Below are positions 43,118 to 51,761 of a stretch of 64,000 nt of DNA, in pieces. Positions within the stretch are counted from its first letter, which is position 1. The number at the start of each line of letters is the position of its first letter. Below the pieces are notes generated by a model. It was given only the letters and a program-made list of their open reading frames with translations, was not told the DNA's origin and ran no database searches. The position numbers and the translations under genes were made by a program. Source of the DNA: DASSQJ01 sp963772645 (GTDB lineage: Bacteria; Actinomycetota; Actinomycetes; Actinomycetales; Dermatophilaceae); NCBI GenBank assembly GCA_963772645.1, contig CAVYYD010000015.1, forward strand, positions 1-64,000. The letters run 5' to 3'.

Positions 43118-45787
43118 TCAGGTCAGGGAGCGGCGCCCGGGGTCGATGCGGCGCGGGGCCGGCGCGAGCACGACCTCGGCGCCGAGGACCTCGACCCCGC
43201 CGGGGTGGGCGTTCACCGGGTTCAGGACGAGCGAGGCGACCTCGGGCAGGTCGTCGGCGAGCACCGAGACCCGGGCGATGAGGTCGGCGAGGGCGGCCCG
43301 GTGCACCGGCGTCTGCCCGCGGTAGCCGTGCAGCACCGGCGCCGCCTTCACCGACGAGATGAGCTCGGAGACGGTGACGTCGGTCAGCGGCGGGATGCGG
43401 TAGGCGATGTCCCCGAGGAGCTCGGTCGGCAGCCCGGCGACCGAGAAGCCGATGACCGGCCCGAAGAGCGGGTCCTCGTCGGAGGTGACGACGCAGGCCA
43501 CGCCGGTCGTCGCCATCTTCTGGACGACGAAGCGGTCGGCCCGCAGCGGGGCGAGCCGGTCGCTGAGCGAGGCCCAGGCCCCGCGCAGCGCAGTCTCGTC
43601 GGCGAGGTCGACCCGCACCCCGCTCATCCCGCTCTGGTGGCGCATCATCGGCGCGACCGACTTCAGGACGACCGGGAAGCCGAGGGTCTCGGCCGCCGCC
43701 ACGGCGTCGTCGGCGGAGTCGACCTCCTGCTGTCCCCACACCTCGATGCCGTACGCCGCGAGCAGCGCCGCCGCCTCGTCGTGGGCCAGCCGGCGGCCGC
43801 GGGGGCTCACCGAGAGCACGGTCTCGACGACGTCCTCGGCGATCCGCCGGTTGATGCCGGGCGGCGCCACCGGGGTGCCGTGGTCGCGGGAGCGCCACTG
43901 CCCGTAGCGGGTGGCCGCCGCGAGCGCCCGCACGGCGTCCTCCGGCGTGGTGTAGACGGGGATGGCCCGGGTCTCGCCGCCGGTGCCGCGCACCGTCGCG
44001 TGGCCGTCGTCGACGCCGCGCATCCCGAGGAAGGTCGCGACGCACGGCTTGTCGGCGGTGGCCGCCACCTCGCGGACCGCGGCCGCGACGTCCTCGTCGT
44101 CGGTGACCAGCGGGGGGATGAAGCAGGTGAGCACCGAGTCGACGTCCTCGGCCGCGAAGGCACGGGCCAGGGCCGCCCGGAACTCCTCGGCCGTCGCCTC
44201 GCTGCGCAGGCAGGTCGGGCCGTGGGTGACCTCGAGGCCCCAGCTCGTGCACGCGTCGGCGGTCAGCGTGCCCAGCGCGGCCGAGTTGCCGACGACGGCG
44301 ACGCGCTCCCCCCGGGGCAGCGGCTGGTGGACGACGAGCTGGGCGATGTCGAAGAGCTGGTGGACGTTCTCGACCCGGATGACGCCGGCCTGCTTGAGCA
44401 TCGCGGAGAAGACCTCGGGCCGGGCCTTGGTCTCGCGCACCCGGTGCCCGGGCGGGACGCCGAACCGGGACACCCCGGACTTGACGACGATCACCGGCTT
44501 GATGAGGGCGAGGTTGCGGGCGATCCGCGAGAACTTGCGCGGGTTGCCCATCGACTCCAGGTAGAGCCCCACCGCGTCGGTCGCGTCGTCGTCGATCCAG
44601 TACTGCATGAAGTCGTTTCCGGAGACGTCGACCCGGTTGCCGGCCGACCCGAAGGTCGAGATGCCGAGGTTGCGGCGGGCCGCCGAGGCCAGGACGGCGA
44701 TGCCGAGCGCGCCCGACTGGGCGAACAGCCCGAGCCGGCCGAGCGGCGGGAGGGTCGGGGCCAGCGAGGCGTTGAGGTGGACCTGAGGGTCGTTGTTGAT
44801 GATCCCGAACGAGTTGGGTCCCACCACCCGCATCCCCGCCCCCCGGGCCCGCCGGACCAGCTCGCCCTGGAGCGCGGCCCCCGCCGGGCTCTCCTCGGCG
44901 AAGCCGGAGGAGACGACGAGCAGCGCCTTGACGCCCGCCTCGGCGCACTCGTCGACGACGTCGAGCACCGCGTCGGCCGGGACCGCGACCACCGCGAGGT
45001 CGACCTGGCCCGGCACCTCGGACACCGAGGCGTGCACCGGGCGCCGCCGGAGCCGCTTGACGTGGGGGTTGACCAGGTGGATCTCCCCGGTGAACCCGGC
45101 GTCGAGGAGCCGTTCGAGCAGCTGGGAGCCGATCGCCTCCTCGCGCCGGCTGGCGCCGACGACCGCGACGCTGCGGGGGTGGAGCAGGGCGTGCATGCTC
45201 CGCGACTCGGCGCGGTGCTCGCGCGACATCGCCACCGCCTTGGACCGGTCGGTGGGCTCGATGTCGAAGCCGACCTCGACGACGCCGTCCTCGATCCGGC
45301 GGCTCACCTCGTAGCCGGCGTCGGAGAAGACGGCGAGCATCTTGCGGTTCTGCGGCAGGACCTCGGCGGTGAACCGGGTGAGCCCGACCTCCTGGGCGAT
45401 CGCGGCGAGGTGCTCGAGGAGCACCGACCCGATGCCCTTGCCCTGGTAGTGGTCGCTGATGTTGAAGGCCACCTCGGCGCTGTGCGCGTCGATCCGGTCG
45501 TAGCGCCCGATCCCGACGATGTCCTCGCGCATCGTCGCGACGAGGGCCACCCGGTCGCTGTAGTCGACGTGGGTGAACCGGTGGACGTCGGCGTCGCTGA
45601 GCACCCGCAGCGGCGCGAAGAAGCGCAGATAGATCGACTCGTCGGACTGTCCCGCGTGGAAACGGCGCAGGCCGTCGGCGTCGCCGGGTCGGATCGGGCG
45701 GACGTGCGCGACGGTGCCGTCCCGCAGGACGACGTCGGCCTCCCACTCCACGGGGTAGCCCGGGGGAAGCGCGGCCTCCTCCTCCAT
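43118..45787 (-). CDS. Pat-type protein acetyltransferase: N-terminal GNAT plus acyl-CoA synthetase-like domains
   Basis: An 889-residue protein. The GNAT domain (about residues 20-165) shows VRPIRPGDADGLRRF and the acetyl-CoA site YQGKGIGSVLLEHL. It is followed by an NDP-forming acyl-CoA synthetase-like region: CoA-binding (SVAVVGASRREEAIG), succinyl-CoA synthetase-like segments, and a C-terminal ATP-grasp domain. Pat enzymes acetylate and silence acetyl-CoA synthetase; the GNAT-first order is as I recall for Streptomyces lividans PatA. The phosphohistidine loop of true synthetases is replaced by PPGHRVRETKARP, so synthetase activity is doubtful. CAGGAT 7 bases upstream favours ATG 45787; ATG 45796 is the alternative. 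Confidence 0.87.
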   Translation of the reverse strand: MEEEAALPPGYPVEWEADVVLRDGTVAHVRPIRPGDADGLRRFHAGQSDESIYLRFFAPLRVLSDADVHRFTHVDYSDRVALVATMREDIVGIGRYDRIDAHSAEVAFNISDHYQGKGIGSVLLEHLAAIAQEVGLTRFTAEVLPQNRKMLAVFSDAGYEVSRRIEDGVVEVGFDIEPTDRSKAVAMSREHRAESRSMHALLHPRSVAVVGASRREEAIGSQLLERLLDAGFTGEIHLVNPHVKRLRRRPVHASVSEVPGQVDLAVVAVPADAVLDVVDECAEAGVKALLVVSSGFAEESPAGAALQGELVRRARGAGMRVVGPNSFGIINNDPQVHLNASLAPTLPPLGRLGLFAQSGALGIAVLASAARRNLGISTFGSAGNRVDVSGNDFMQYWIDDDATDAVGLYLESMGNPRKFSRIARNLALIKPVIVVKSGVSRFGVPPGHRVRETKARPEVFSAMLKQAGVIRVENVHQLFDIAQLVVHQPLPRGERVAVVGNSAALGTLTADACTSWGLEVTHGPTCLRSEATAEEFRAALARAFAAEDVDSVLTCFIPPLVTDDEDVAAAVREVAATADKPCVATFLGMRGVDDGHATVRGTGGETRAIPVYTTPEDAVRALAAATRYGQWRSRDHGTPVAPPGINRRIAEDVVETVLSVSPRGRRLAHDEAAALLAAYGIEVWGQQEVDSADDAVAAAETLGFPVVLKSVAPMMRHQSGMSGVRVDLADETALRGAWASLSDRLAPLRADRFVVQKMATTGVACVVTSDEDPLFGPVIGFSVAGLPTELLGDIAYRIPPLTDVTVSELISSVKAAPVLHGYRGQTPVHRAALADLIARVSVLADDLPEVASLVLNPVNAHPGGVEVLGAEVVLAPAPRRIDPGRRSLT

Positions 45788-45869
45788 GCGGCTCATCCTG
45801 CCACCTGACCGCCCCCGCGCGGGGCTGGGTCCCGCCGGTGGCCCGGCCCGGCTCGGGCATGATCTCCGG

Positions 45870-46490
45870 ATGGACTTCGAAGCGCTGGTGCGGGGGCGGC
45901 GGATGGTGCGGCGTTTCGACGGCGACCGGCCGGTCGACCCGGCGACCGTGCGCGGCCTGCTCGCCCTCGCGGTGCGGGCCCCGAGCGCGGGGTTCAGCCA
46001 GGGCTGGGACTTCGTCGCCCTGCTGCGGGCCGGTGACCGGGACGCGTTCTGGGCGGCCGCCTCCGGGCCCGGCCCGCGCGACGCCTGGTGGCGCGGGGTG
46101 TCCGCCGCCCCCGCGCTCGTCGTCTGCTGCTCGGACCCGCGGGCCTACCTGGACCGCTACGCCGAGCCGGACAAGGGCTGGACCGACCGCTCCCTCGAGC
46201 ACTGGCCGGTCCCCTACTGGGACACCGACGTCGCGATGGCCGCGATGGTGATGCTCCTCGGCGCGCAGGACGCCGGACTGGGGGCCCTCTTCTTCGGCGT
46301 CCCCGGCGAGCACCACGACGCCGTCAAGCGGGCCCTCGGCATCCCGGGCGACCGCCGGCTCGTCGGGGTGGTCGCGCTCGGCCACGAGGCGGAGCGGACC
46401 ACCGGGTCGGCCGGCACCCGGCCCCGCCGGCCGCTCGGCGACGTCGTCCACGAGGGGCGGTTCGGAGTGTCGTGGCGGGGCGGCCCCTGA
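45870..46490 (+). CDS. Nitroreductase family protein
   Basis: A 206-residue FMN-binding nitroreductase-fold protein. MDFEALVRGRRMVRRFDGDR carries the conserved N-terminal Arg cluster for FMN phosphate, VRAPSAGFSQGWDF the Ser-Gln loop, and AAMVMLLGAQDAGLGALFFG the dimer helix. The electron acceptor is unknown. CATGAT ends 6 bases before the ATG. It lies 78 bp upstream of parC on the same strand and diverges from the Pat-type gene, and the spacer before parC shows no hairpin. Confidence 0.85.
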   Translation: MDFEALVRGRRMVRRFDGDRPVDPATVRGLLALAVRAPSAGFSQGWDFVALLRAGDRDAFWAAASGPGPRDAWWRGVSAAPALVVCCSDPRAYLDRYAEPDKGWTDRSLEHWPVPYWDTDVAMAAMVMLLGAQDAGLGALFFGVPGEHHDAVKRALGIPGDRRLVGVVALGHEAERTTGSAGTRPRRPLGDVVHEGRFGVSWRGGP

Positions 46491-46568
46491 CGTTTGTGAG
46501 GATGGGACGCAGACCCGCCGCGGACCAGCCGCGGCACCGACCCCCAGCACCGGAAGAGCACCTCCCCC

Positions 46569-49016
46569 ATGGCCACCCGCACGAGCCCGCCGCCCCCCGA
46601 GGACGACCTCGGGCGGGTCGTCGACATCGACGTCGAGGAGGAGATGCGCTCGGCGTTCCTCGAGTACTCCTACAGCGTCATCTACTCCCGGGCGCTGCCC
46701 GACGCCCGGGACGGGCTCAAGCCGGTCCAGCGGCGGATCCTCTACGGGATGTCCGAGCTCGGGCTGCGCCCGGACCGCCCGCACGTGAAGTCCAGCCGGG
46801 TCGTCGGCGAGGTGATGGGCAAGTACCACCCGCACGGCGACCAGGCGATCTACGACGCCCTCGTCCGGCTCGCCCAGCCGTTCACGATGCGGCTCCCGCT
46901 CGTCGACGGCCACGGCAACTTCGGCTCGCTCGACGACGGACCCGCGGCCTCCCGGTACACCGAGGCCCGGATGGCCCCGGCAGCCCTGCTCATGGTCACC
47001 GGGCTCGACGAGGAGACGGTCGACTTCGTCCCCAACTACGACGACTCGATGACCCAGCCCGGGGTGCTCCCCGCCGCCTTCCCCAACCTGCTCGTCAACG
47101 GCTCGAGCGGCATCGCCGTCGGGATGGCGACGAACATGCCACCGCACAACCTCGTCGAGGTCATCGGGGCCGCACGCCACCTCGTCGACCACCCCGACTG
47201 CAGCCTCGACGACCTCATGAGGTTCGTCCCCGGCCCGGACCTGCCCGGGGGCGGGCGGATCATCGGGCTCGAGGGCATCCGCGACGCCTACCTCACCGGG
47301 CGCGGGAGCTTCCGGACCCGGGCCACCGCGCGGGTGGAGAAGCTCACCCCGCGACGGATGGGCATCGTCGTCACCGAGCTGCCCTACCTCATCGGCCCCG
47401 AGAAGGTCATCGACCGGGTCAAGACGCTCGTGCAGTCCAAGAAGCTCCAGGGCATCTCCGACGTCAAGGACCTCACCGACCGCAAGCACGGCCTGCGCCT
47501 GGTGTTCGAGGTCAAGAACGGCTTCAACCCCGACGCCGTCCTCGAGCAGCTGTACAAGCACACGCCGATGGAGGACTCCTTCGGCATCAACAACGTCGCG
47601 CTCGTCGACGGCCAGCCGCGGACCATGGGCCTGAAGGACCTGCTGCGCACCTACGTCGAGTTCCGGATCGGCGTCGTCCGCCGGCGCACCGAGTACCGGC
47701 TCGGCCGGCGACGGGACCGCCTCCACCTCGTCGAGGGCCTGCTCATCGCGATCCTCGACATCGACGAGGTGATCCAGCTCATCCGTGCCAGCGACGACGC
47801 GGCCACCGCGAAGGCCCGGCTCATCTCGGTGTTCGACCTCGACGGCACCCAGGCCGACTACATCCTCGAGCTCCAGCTGCGCCGCCTCACCCGGTTCTCC
47901 CGGATCGAGCTCGAGGCCGAGCGCGACGACCTCCGCCGCCAGATCGAGGAGCTCGAGGCGATCCTCGCCGACGAGAAGCTGCTTCGCCGCACCGTCTCCC
48001 ACGAGCTCGCCGACGTCGCCAAGGCCCACGGCACCCCACGCCGCACCGTCCTGCTCGAGTCCGCCGGCACCGCGGCCACCCAGCCGACGCCGCTCGAGGT
48101 GGCCGACGACCCGTGCTGGGTCCTGCTGTCCTCCACCGGGCTCCTGGCCCGCACGTCCACCGGCGACCCGGTGCCGGCCGACGGTCCGCGCAGCCGGCAC
48201 GACGCCGTCGTCGGCGCGGTCCGCACGAGCGCACGGGGCGAGTTCGCCCTGGTCACCTCGCGCGGGCGGATGGTGCGGATGTCGGCTCTCGAGCTGCCCG
48301 CGCTGCCCCCGCTCGGCGGGGCCCCCGGCCTCTCCGGCGGTGCCCCGCTCGCCGTCTTCGTCGACCTGCCCCGCGGCGAGGAGCCGCTGACGATCGTGCC
48401 GCTGCACGAGGACGGCCCCGGCGTGGCGCTGGGCACCGCCCAGGGCGTCGTCAAGCGGGTCATCCCCGACCACCACGCCCGGTCCGACTGGGAGGTCATC
48501 GCGCTCAAGGACGGCGACACCGTCGTCGGCGCCGCCGCCCTCGTCGACGGCGACGAGGACCTCGTCTTCGTCACCAGCGACGCCCAGCTGCTCCGCTTCC
48601 CCGCCTCGGCGGTCCGGCCCCAGGGGCGCGCGGCGGGCGGGATGGCCGGCATCCGGCTGGCACCGAAGGCCTCCGTGGTGTTCTTCGGGGCGGTCGACCC
48701 GTCCGTGGAGAACGTCGTCGTCACCTCCTCCGGCTCCTCCGACGCGCTCCCGGGCACCCAGCCCGGCTCGCTCAAGGTGGCGCCGTACGCCGAGTACCCG
48801 GCGAAGGGTCGGGCCACCGGCGGGGTCCGCGCCCACCGCTTCCTGCGCGGCGAGGACGCCCTCGTCCTCGCCTGGGTCGGGGCGGTCCCGGCCCGCGCGT
48901 CCGGCACCGGAGGGGTGGCCCTCGAGCTGCCCCCGCCGACCGGCAGGCGGGACGGCTCCGGCACCGCCTTCCCCGCCGTCGTCGCGGGGATCGGCGCCCC
49001 ACCGCGGGGGCGCTGA
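46569..49016 (+). CDS. parC: DNA topoisomerase IV / gyrase-like subunit A
   Basis: An 815-residue type IIA topoisomerase A subunit that breaks and rejoins DNA. The catalytic tyrosine is Y130 in ASRYTEARMAP, the winged-helix QRDR is GKYHPHGDQAIYDALVR, and the C-terminal region contains beta-pinwheel repeats without the GyrA-box form I would expect. That absence, plus the nearby parE-type gene, makes topoisomerase IV more likely than gyrase. The residue at the E. coli GyrA Ser83 position is Gln92, while Asp96 occupies the Asp87 position. A weak GGAAGAG stands upstream. The parE partner lies 5 kb away in convergent orientation. Confidence 0.9.
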   Translation: MATRTSPPPPEDDLGRVVDIDVEEEMRSAFLEYSYSVIYSRALPDARDGLKPVQRRILYGMSELGLRPDRPHVKSSRVVGEVMGKYHPHGDQAIYDALVRLAQPFTMRLPLVDGHGNFGSLDDGPAASRYTEARMAPAALLMVTGLDEETVDFVPNYDDSMTQPGVLPAAFPNLLVNGSSGIAVGMATNMPPHNLVEVIGAARHLVDHPDCSLDDLMRFVPGPDLPGGGRIIGLEGIRDAYLTGRGSFRTRATARVEKLTPRRMGIVVTELPYLIGPEKVIDRVKTLVQSKKLQGISDVKDLTDRKHGLRLVFEVKNGFNPDAVLEQLYKHTPMEDSFGINNVALVDGQPRTMGLKDLLRTYVEFRIGVVRRRTEYRLGRRRDRLHLVEGLLIAILDIDEVIQLIRASDDAATAKARLISVFDLDGTQADYILELQLRRLTRFSRIELEAERDDLRRQIEELEAILADEKLLRRTVSHELADVAKAHGTPRRTVLLESAGTAATQPTPLEVADDPCWVLLSSTGLLARTSTGDPVPADGPRSRHDAVVGAVRTSARGEFALVTSRGRMVRMSALELPALPPLGGAPGLSGGAPLAVFVDLPRGEEPLTIVPLHEDGPGVALGTAQGVVKRVIPDHHARSDWEVIALKDGDTVVGAAALVDGDEDLVFVTSDAQLLRFPASAVRPQGRAAGGMAGIRLAPKASVVFFGAVDPSVENVVVTSSGSSDALPGTQPGSLKVAPYAEYPAKGRATGGVRAHRFLRGEDALVLAWVGAVPARASGTGGVALELPPPTGRRDGSGTAFPAVVAGIGAPPRGR

Positions 49017-49186
49017 GGCCCGCGGGCCCGGCGCCTCCGGGTGCCGGCCCCGAGCCGACGGCAGCGCGAACACCGGTGTGCGCGACGGCGGCCCCACCCG
49101 GGACTCCGCTCCGGTGCGGCCCCGTCGTTTCGCTCGTGTTACTCAATCGTTACCGCGACGCGTGCGACGGACCGTTGCGCTCCCTG

Positions 49187-49200
49187 TGTAAGCGCTTTTA
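49187..49200 (+). promoter_or_regulatory. LacI-family operator upstream of the alpha-glucoside operon
   Basis: TGTAAGCGCTTTTA fits the LacI/GalR consensus TGNAANCGNTTNCA at all but one defined position. A TTGCGC (49174-49179) precedes and TACGTT (49199-49204) overlaps its end, so a bound repressor would block the promoter. The encoded LacI protein at the end of the operon is the obvious regulator. Confidence 0.7.
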
Positions 49201-49269
49201 CGTTGGGTCCGGTTCCCCTCATCGCCGAGGCTCCGGTCTCGGTGCGACCCAGTGAAATGGAGGCGGGCA

Positions 49270-50652
49270 ATGGCCCATCACTCAAAGCGGCGCGTCGCGG
49301 CGCTGACCGGAGTCGTCGCGGTGGCCCTCACCGCGACGGCGTGCAGCTCGAACGGGGGCGGCAGCGGGGGCGGTGGCGGCGAGACGTCGGCGTCCAGCAT
49401 CGACTGTGCGCCGTACACCGCGTTCGGCGACCTCAAGGGCAAGGAGGTCTCGGTCTACACCTCGATCACCGCGCCGGAGGACCAGTCCCAGATCGACTCC
49501 TACAAGCCGTTCGAGGACTGCACCGGCATCACGGTCAAGTACGAGGGCTCCAAGGAGTTCGAGGCCCAGCTGCCGGTCCGCGTCAAGGGTGGCAACGCCC
49601 CCGACATCGCGTACCTGCCGCAGCCCGGGCTGCTCCAGACCATGGTCGCCACCGGGAAGGTCAAGCCGGCCCCGGACCAGGTCGCGGCGAACGTCGACAA
49701 GTGGTTCGGCAAGGACTGGAAGGCCTACGGCACCGTCGACGGCACCTTCTACGCCGCCCCGCTCGGCGCCAACGTCAAGTCCTTCGTCTGGTACTCCCCG
49801 AAGCAGTTCTCCGACAACGGCTACCAGGTCCCCAAGACCTGGGACGAGATGATGGCCCTCACCGACAAGATCGCCACCGACCACAACGACGGCACGACCA
49901 AGCCGTGGTGTGCGGGCATCGAGTCCGGTGACGCGACCGGGTGGCCGGCCACGGACTGGATGGAGGACGCGATGCTGCGCTTCGCCGGTCCGGACACCTA
50001 CGACAAGTGGGTGACCCACAAGATCCCGTTCAACGACCCGTCGGTCCAGGAGGCGATGGCCAAGGTCGGCGCCATCCTCAAGAACGACAAGTACGTCAAC
50101 GGGGGCCTCGGCAACGTCAAGACCATCGCCTCGACCGCGTTCCAGGACGCGGGCCTGCCGATCCTCGACGGCACCTGCTTCATGCACCGCCAGGCCTCGT
50201 TCTACGCGGCCAACTGGCCCGCGGGCACCAAGGTCGCCGAGGACGGCGACGTCTGGGCCTTCTACTTCCCGGCCAAGGACGCGAGCACCCACCCCGTCCT
50301 CGGTGGTGGCGAGTTCGTGGCGGCGTTCTCCGACCGTCCCGAGGTCCAGGCGTTCCAGACCTTCCTGTCCTCGGACACCTGGGCGAACCTCAAGGCCGAG
50401 ACGACCCCGGCTGCCGGTGGCTGGCTGTCGGCCAACAAGGGCCTGGACATCAACAAGCTGAAGACCCCGATCGACAAGCTCTCCGCGCAGCAGCTGCAGG
50501 ACCCGAACGCGGTCTTCCGCTTCGACGGTTCCGACCTGATGCCGGGTGCCGTCGGTGCGGGCACCTTCTGGAAGGGCATGACCGACTGGATCACCGGCGC
50601 GAGCGACAAGGAAGTGCTCGACTACATCGAGCAGTCCTGGCCGAAGTCCTGA
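49270..50652 (+). CDS. Sugar ABC transporter substrate-binding lipoprotein, AglE-like
   Basis: A 460-residue family 1 solute-binding lipoprotein. The signal peptide ends at lipobox TATACSS (cysteine near residue 25), followed by a Gly-rich linker. The mature domain has KEVSVYTSITAPEDQSQ, VKYEGSKEFEAQLPVRVKGG and a C-terminal Trp-rich region, closest in my recognition to AglE-type alpha-glucoside binding proteins. It captures sugar outside the membrane for the two permeases downstream. ATG 49270 has GGAGG 6 bases upstream. A LacI-type operator precedes it, and a strong hairpin follows, probably giving excess of this subunit. Confidence 0.9.
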   Translation: MAHHSKRRVAALTGVVAVALTATACSSNGGGSGGGGGETSASSIDCAPYTAFGDLKGKEVSVYTSITAPEDQSQIDSYKPFEDCTGITVKYEGSKEFEAQLPVRVKGGNAPDIAYLPQPGLLQTMVATGKVKPAPDQVAANVDKWFGKDWKAYGTVDGTFYAAPLGANVKSFVWYSPKQFSDNGYQVPKTWDEMMALTDKIATDHNDGTTKPWCAGIESGDATGWPATDWMEDAMLRFAGPDTYDKWVTHKIPFNDPSVQEAMAKVGAILKNDKYVNGGLGNVKTIASTAFQDAGLPILDGTCFMHRQASFYAANWPAGTKVAEDGDVWAFYFPAKDASTHPVLGGGEFVAAFSDRPEVQAFQTFLSSDTWANLKAETTPAAGGWLSANKGLDINKLKTPIDKLSAQQLQDPNAVFRFDGSDLMPGAVGAGTFWKGMTDWITGASDKEVLDYIEQSWPKS

Positions 50653-50665
50653 CCTAGGTCCACCC

Positions 50666-50705
50666 GAGACGGGGTGGGGCGGAACGCTCCGCCCCGCCCC
50701 GTCTC
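50666..50705 (+). terminator. Attenuating hairpin between binding protein and permease genes
   Basis: An 18-bp stem (50666-50683 with 50688-50705) has one mismatch and a 4-base loop ACGC. It follows the binding-protein stop by 13 bp and precedes the first permease by 36 bp. It is probably a leaky terminator or mRNA-stability hairpin within the operon. Confidence 0.7.
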
Positions 50706-50741
50706 CTCCTTCTCCCCGCCAGACCCACGGAGGTCGAGACA

Positions 50742-51758
50742 ATGGTGTCCAGCGTGTTCGGCGGCGTGGCCGCCGCCATCCCCGAGCCCCTGCTGCGTGC
50801 AGAGAGCATCTGGGGCAAGTTCTTCCTCATGTTCTTCGCCGTCGTGGTCTTCGGCGCGATCTTCGGCCTGATCCTCTTCCTCGCCTCGCTCTTCAAGGGC
50901 CGCGGCGGCGAGAAGGTCCAGGGCGCCCTCTTCGTCCTGCCCGCGGTCTTCTTCGTCGCCGTCGGGCTCGTCTACCCCGCGATCCTCACCATCCTGCAGT
51001 CCCTCAAGGGACGCTCGGGCTCCGGGGGGTGGTCGATGGACAACTACGTCCAGATGTTCACCCAGTCCGAGCTGCTCACGGTGCTGCGCAACACGGCCCT
51101 GTGGGTCGTCCTCGTCCCGGTCTTCGCCACGGCCATCGGGCTGCTCTACGCCATCCTCATCGACCGGGCCAAGGGCGAGGCCGTCGCCAAGGCCCTGATC
51201 TTCCTGCCGATGGCCATCTCGATGGTCGGCGCGAGCATCATCTGGAAGTTCGTCTACCAGTACAAGCCGACCTCGATCGACCAGATCGGCATCCTCAACG
51301 CCTTCCTCAAGTCGATCGGGCTGCAGACCCAGCAGTTCATCATCGACGCCCCGCGCAACACCTTCATGCTCATCATCGTCATGATCTGGATCCAGGCCGG
51401 GTTCGCGATGACCGTGCTGTCCGCGGCCATCAAGGCGATCCCCGACGACATCATCGAGGCGGCCAAGCTCGACGGCGTCCAGGGCTTCAAGATGTTCCGC
51501 TTCATCACCCTGCCGAGCATCCGCTCGGCCCTCGTCGTCGTCCTCACGACGATCGGCATCGGCACGCTCAAGGTCTTCGACATCGTCCGGACGATGACCG
51601 GGGGCCAGTTCAACACCTCCGTGGTGGCCAACGAGTTCTACAACCAGAGCTTCCGGTACAACGCGCCCGGCCTCGGTGCCGCGCTCGCCGTGCTGCTCTT
51701 CATCCTCGTCATCCCGATCGTCGCCTACAACGTCATCCAGATGCGGAAGGAGGCCTGA
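50742..51758 (+). CDS. Sugar ABC transporter permease, MalF/AglF-like
   Basis: A 338-residue membrane protein with about eight hydrophobic helices. The inner-membrane component signature (EAA loop) EAAKLDGVQGFKMFRFITLP lies near residue 235 and contacts the ATPase. The first 65 residues contain two extra helices before the canonical core, as in MalF-type subunits. It pairs with the next gene to form the translocation channel. No ATPase gene is in the operon, so a shared MsiK-type ATPase encoded elsewhere is likely, as in other actinobacteria. Confidence 0.92.
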   Translation: MVSSVFGGVAAAIPEPLLRAESIWGKFFLMFFAVVVFGAIFGLILFLASLFKGRGGEKVQGALFVLPAVFFVAVGLVYPAILTILQSLKGRSGSGGWSMDNYVQMFTQSELLTVLRNTALWVVLVPVFATAIGLLYAILIDRAKGEAVAKALIFLPMAISMVGASIIWKFVYQYKPTSIDQIGILNAFLKSIGLQTQQFIIDAPRNTFMLIIVMIWIQAGFAMTVLSAAIKAIPDDIIEAAKLDGVQGFKMFRFITLPSIRSALVVVLTTIGIGTLKVFDIVRTMTGGQFNTSVVANEFYNQSFRYNAPGLGAALAVLLFILVIPIVAYNVIQMRKEA

Positions 51759-51761
51759 GCC

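Noticed and set aside
46569..49016. Housekeeping gyrA
   Set aside because: gyrA normally lies with gyrB near dnaA/recF. Here the partner has the ParE-like EGDSALG motif, and the location next to a DUF7455 gene is typical of topoisomerase IV in actinobacteria.
49020..49056. Terminator hairpin after parC
   Set aside because: GGGCCCGGCGCC and GGTGCCGGCCC pair only with a bulge, so the evidence was too weak for a separate entry.
42645..49097. A 2150-codon open frame on the minus strand across DUF5998, Pat, nitroreductase and parC
   Set aside because: It is antisense or out of frame to well-identified genes, is made of Arg/Gly/Pro-rich low-complexity sequence, and has no domains. Long empty frames are normal at this GC content.
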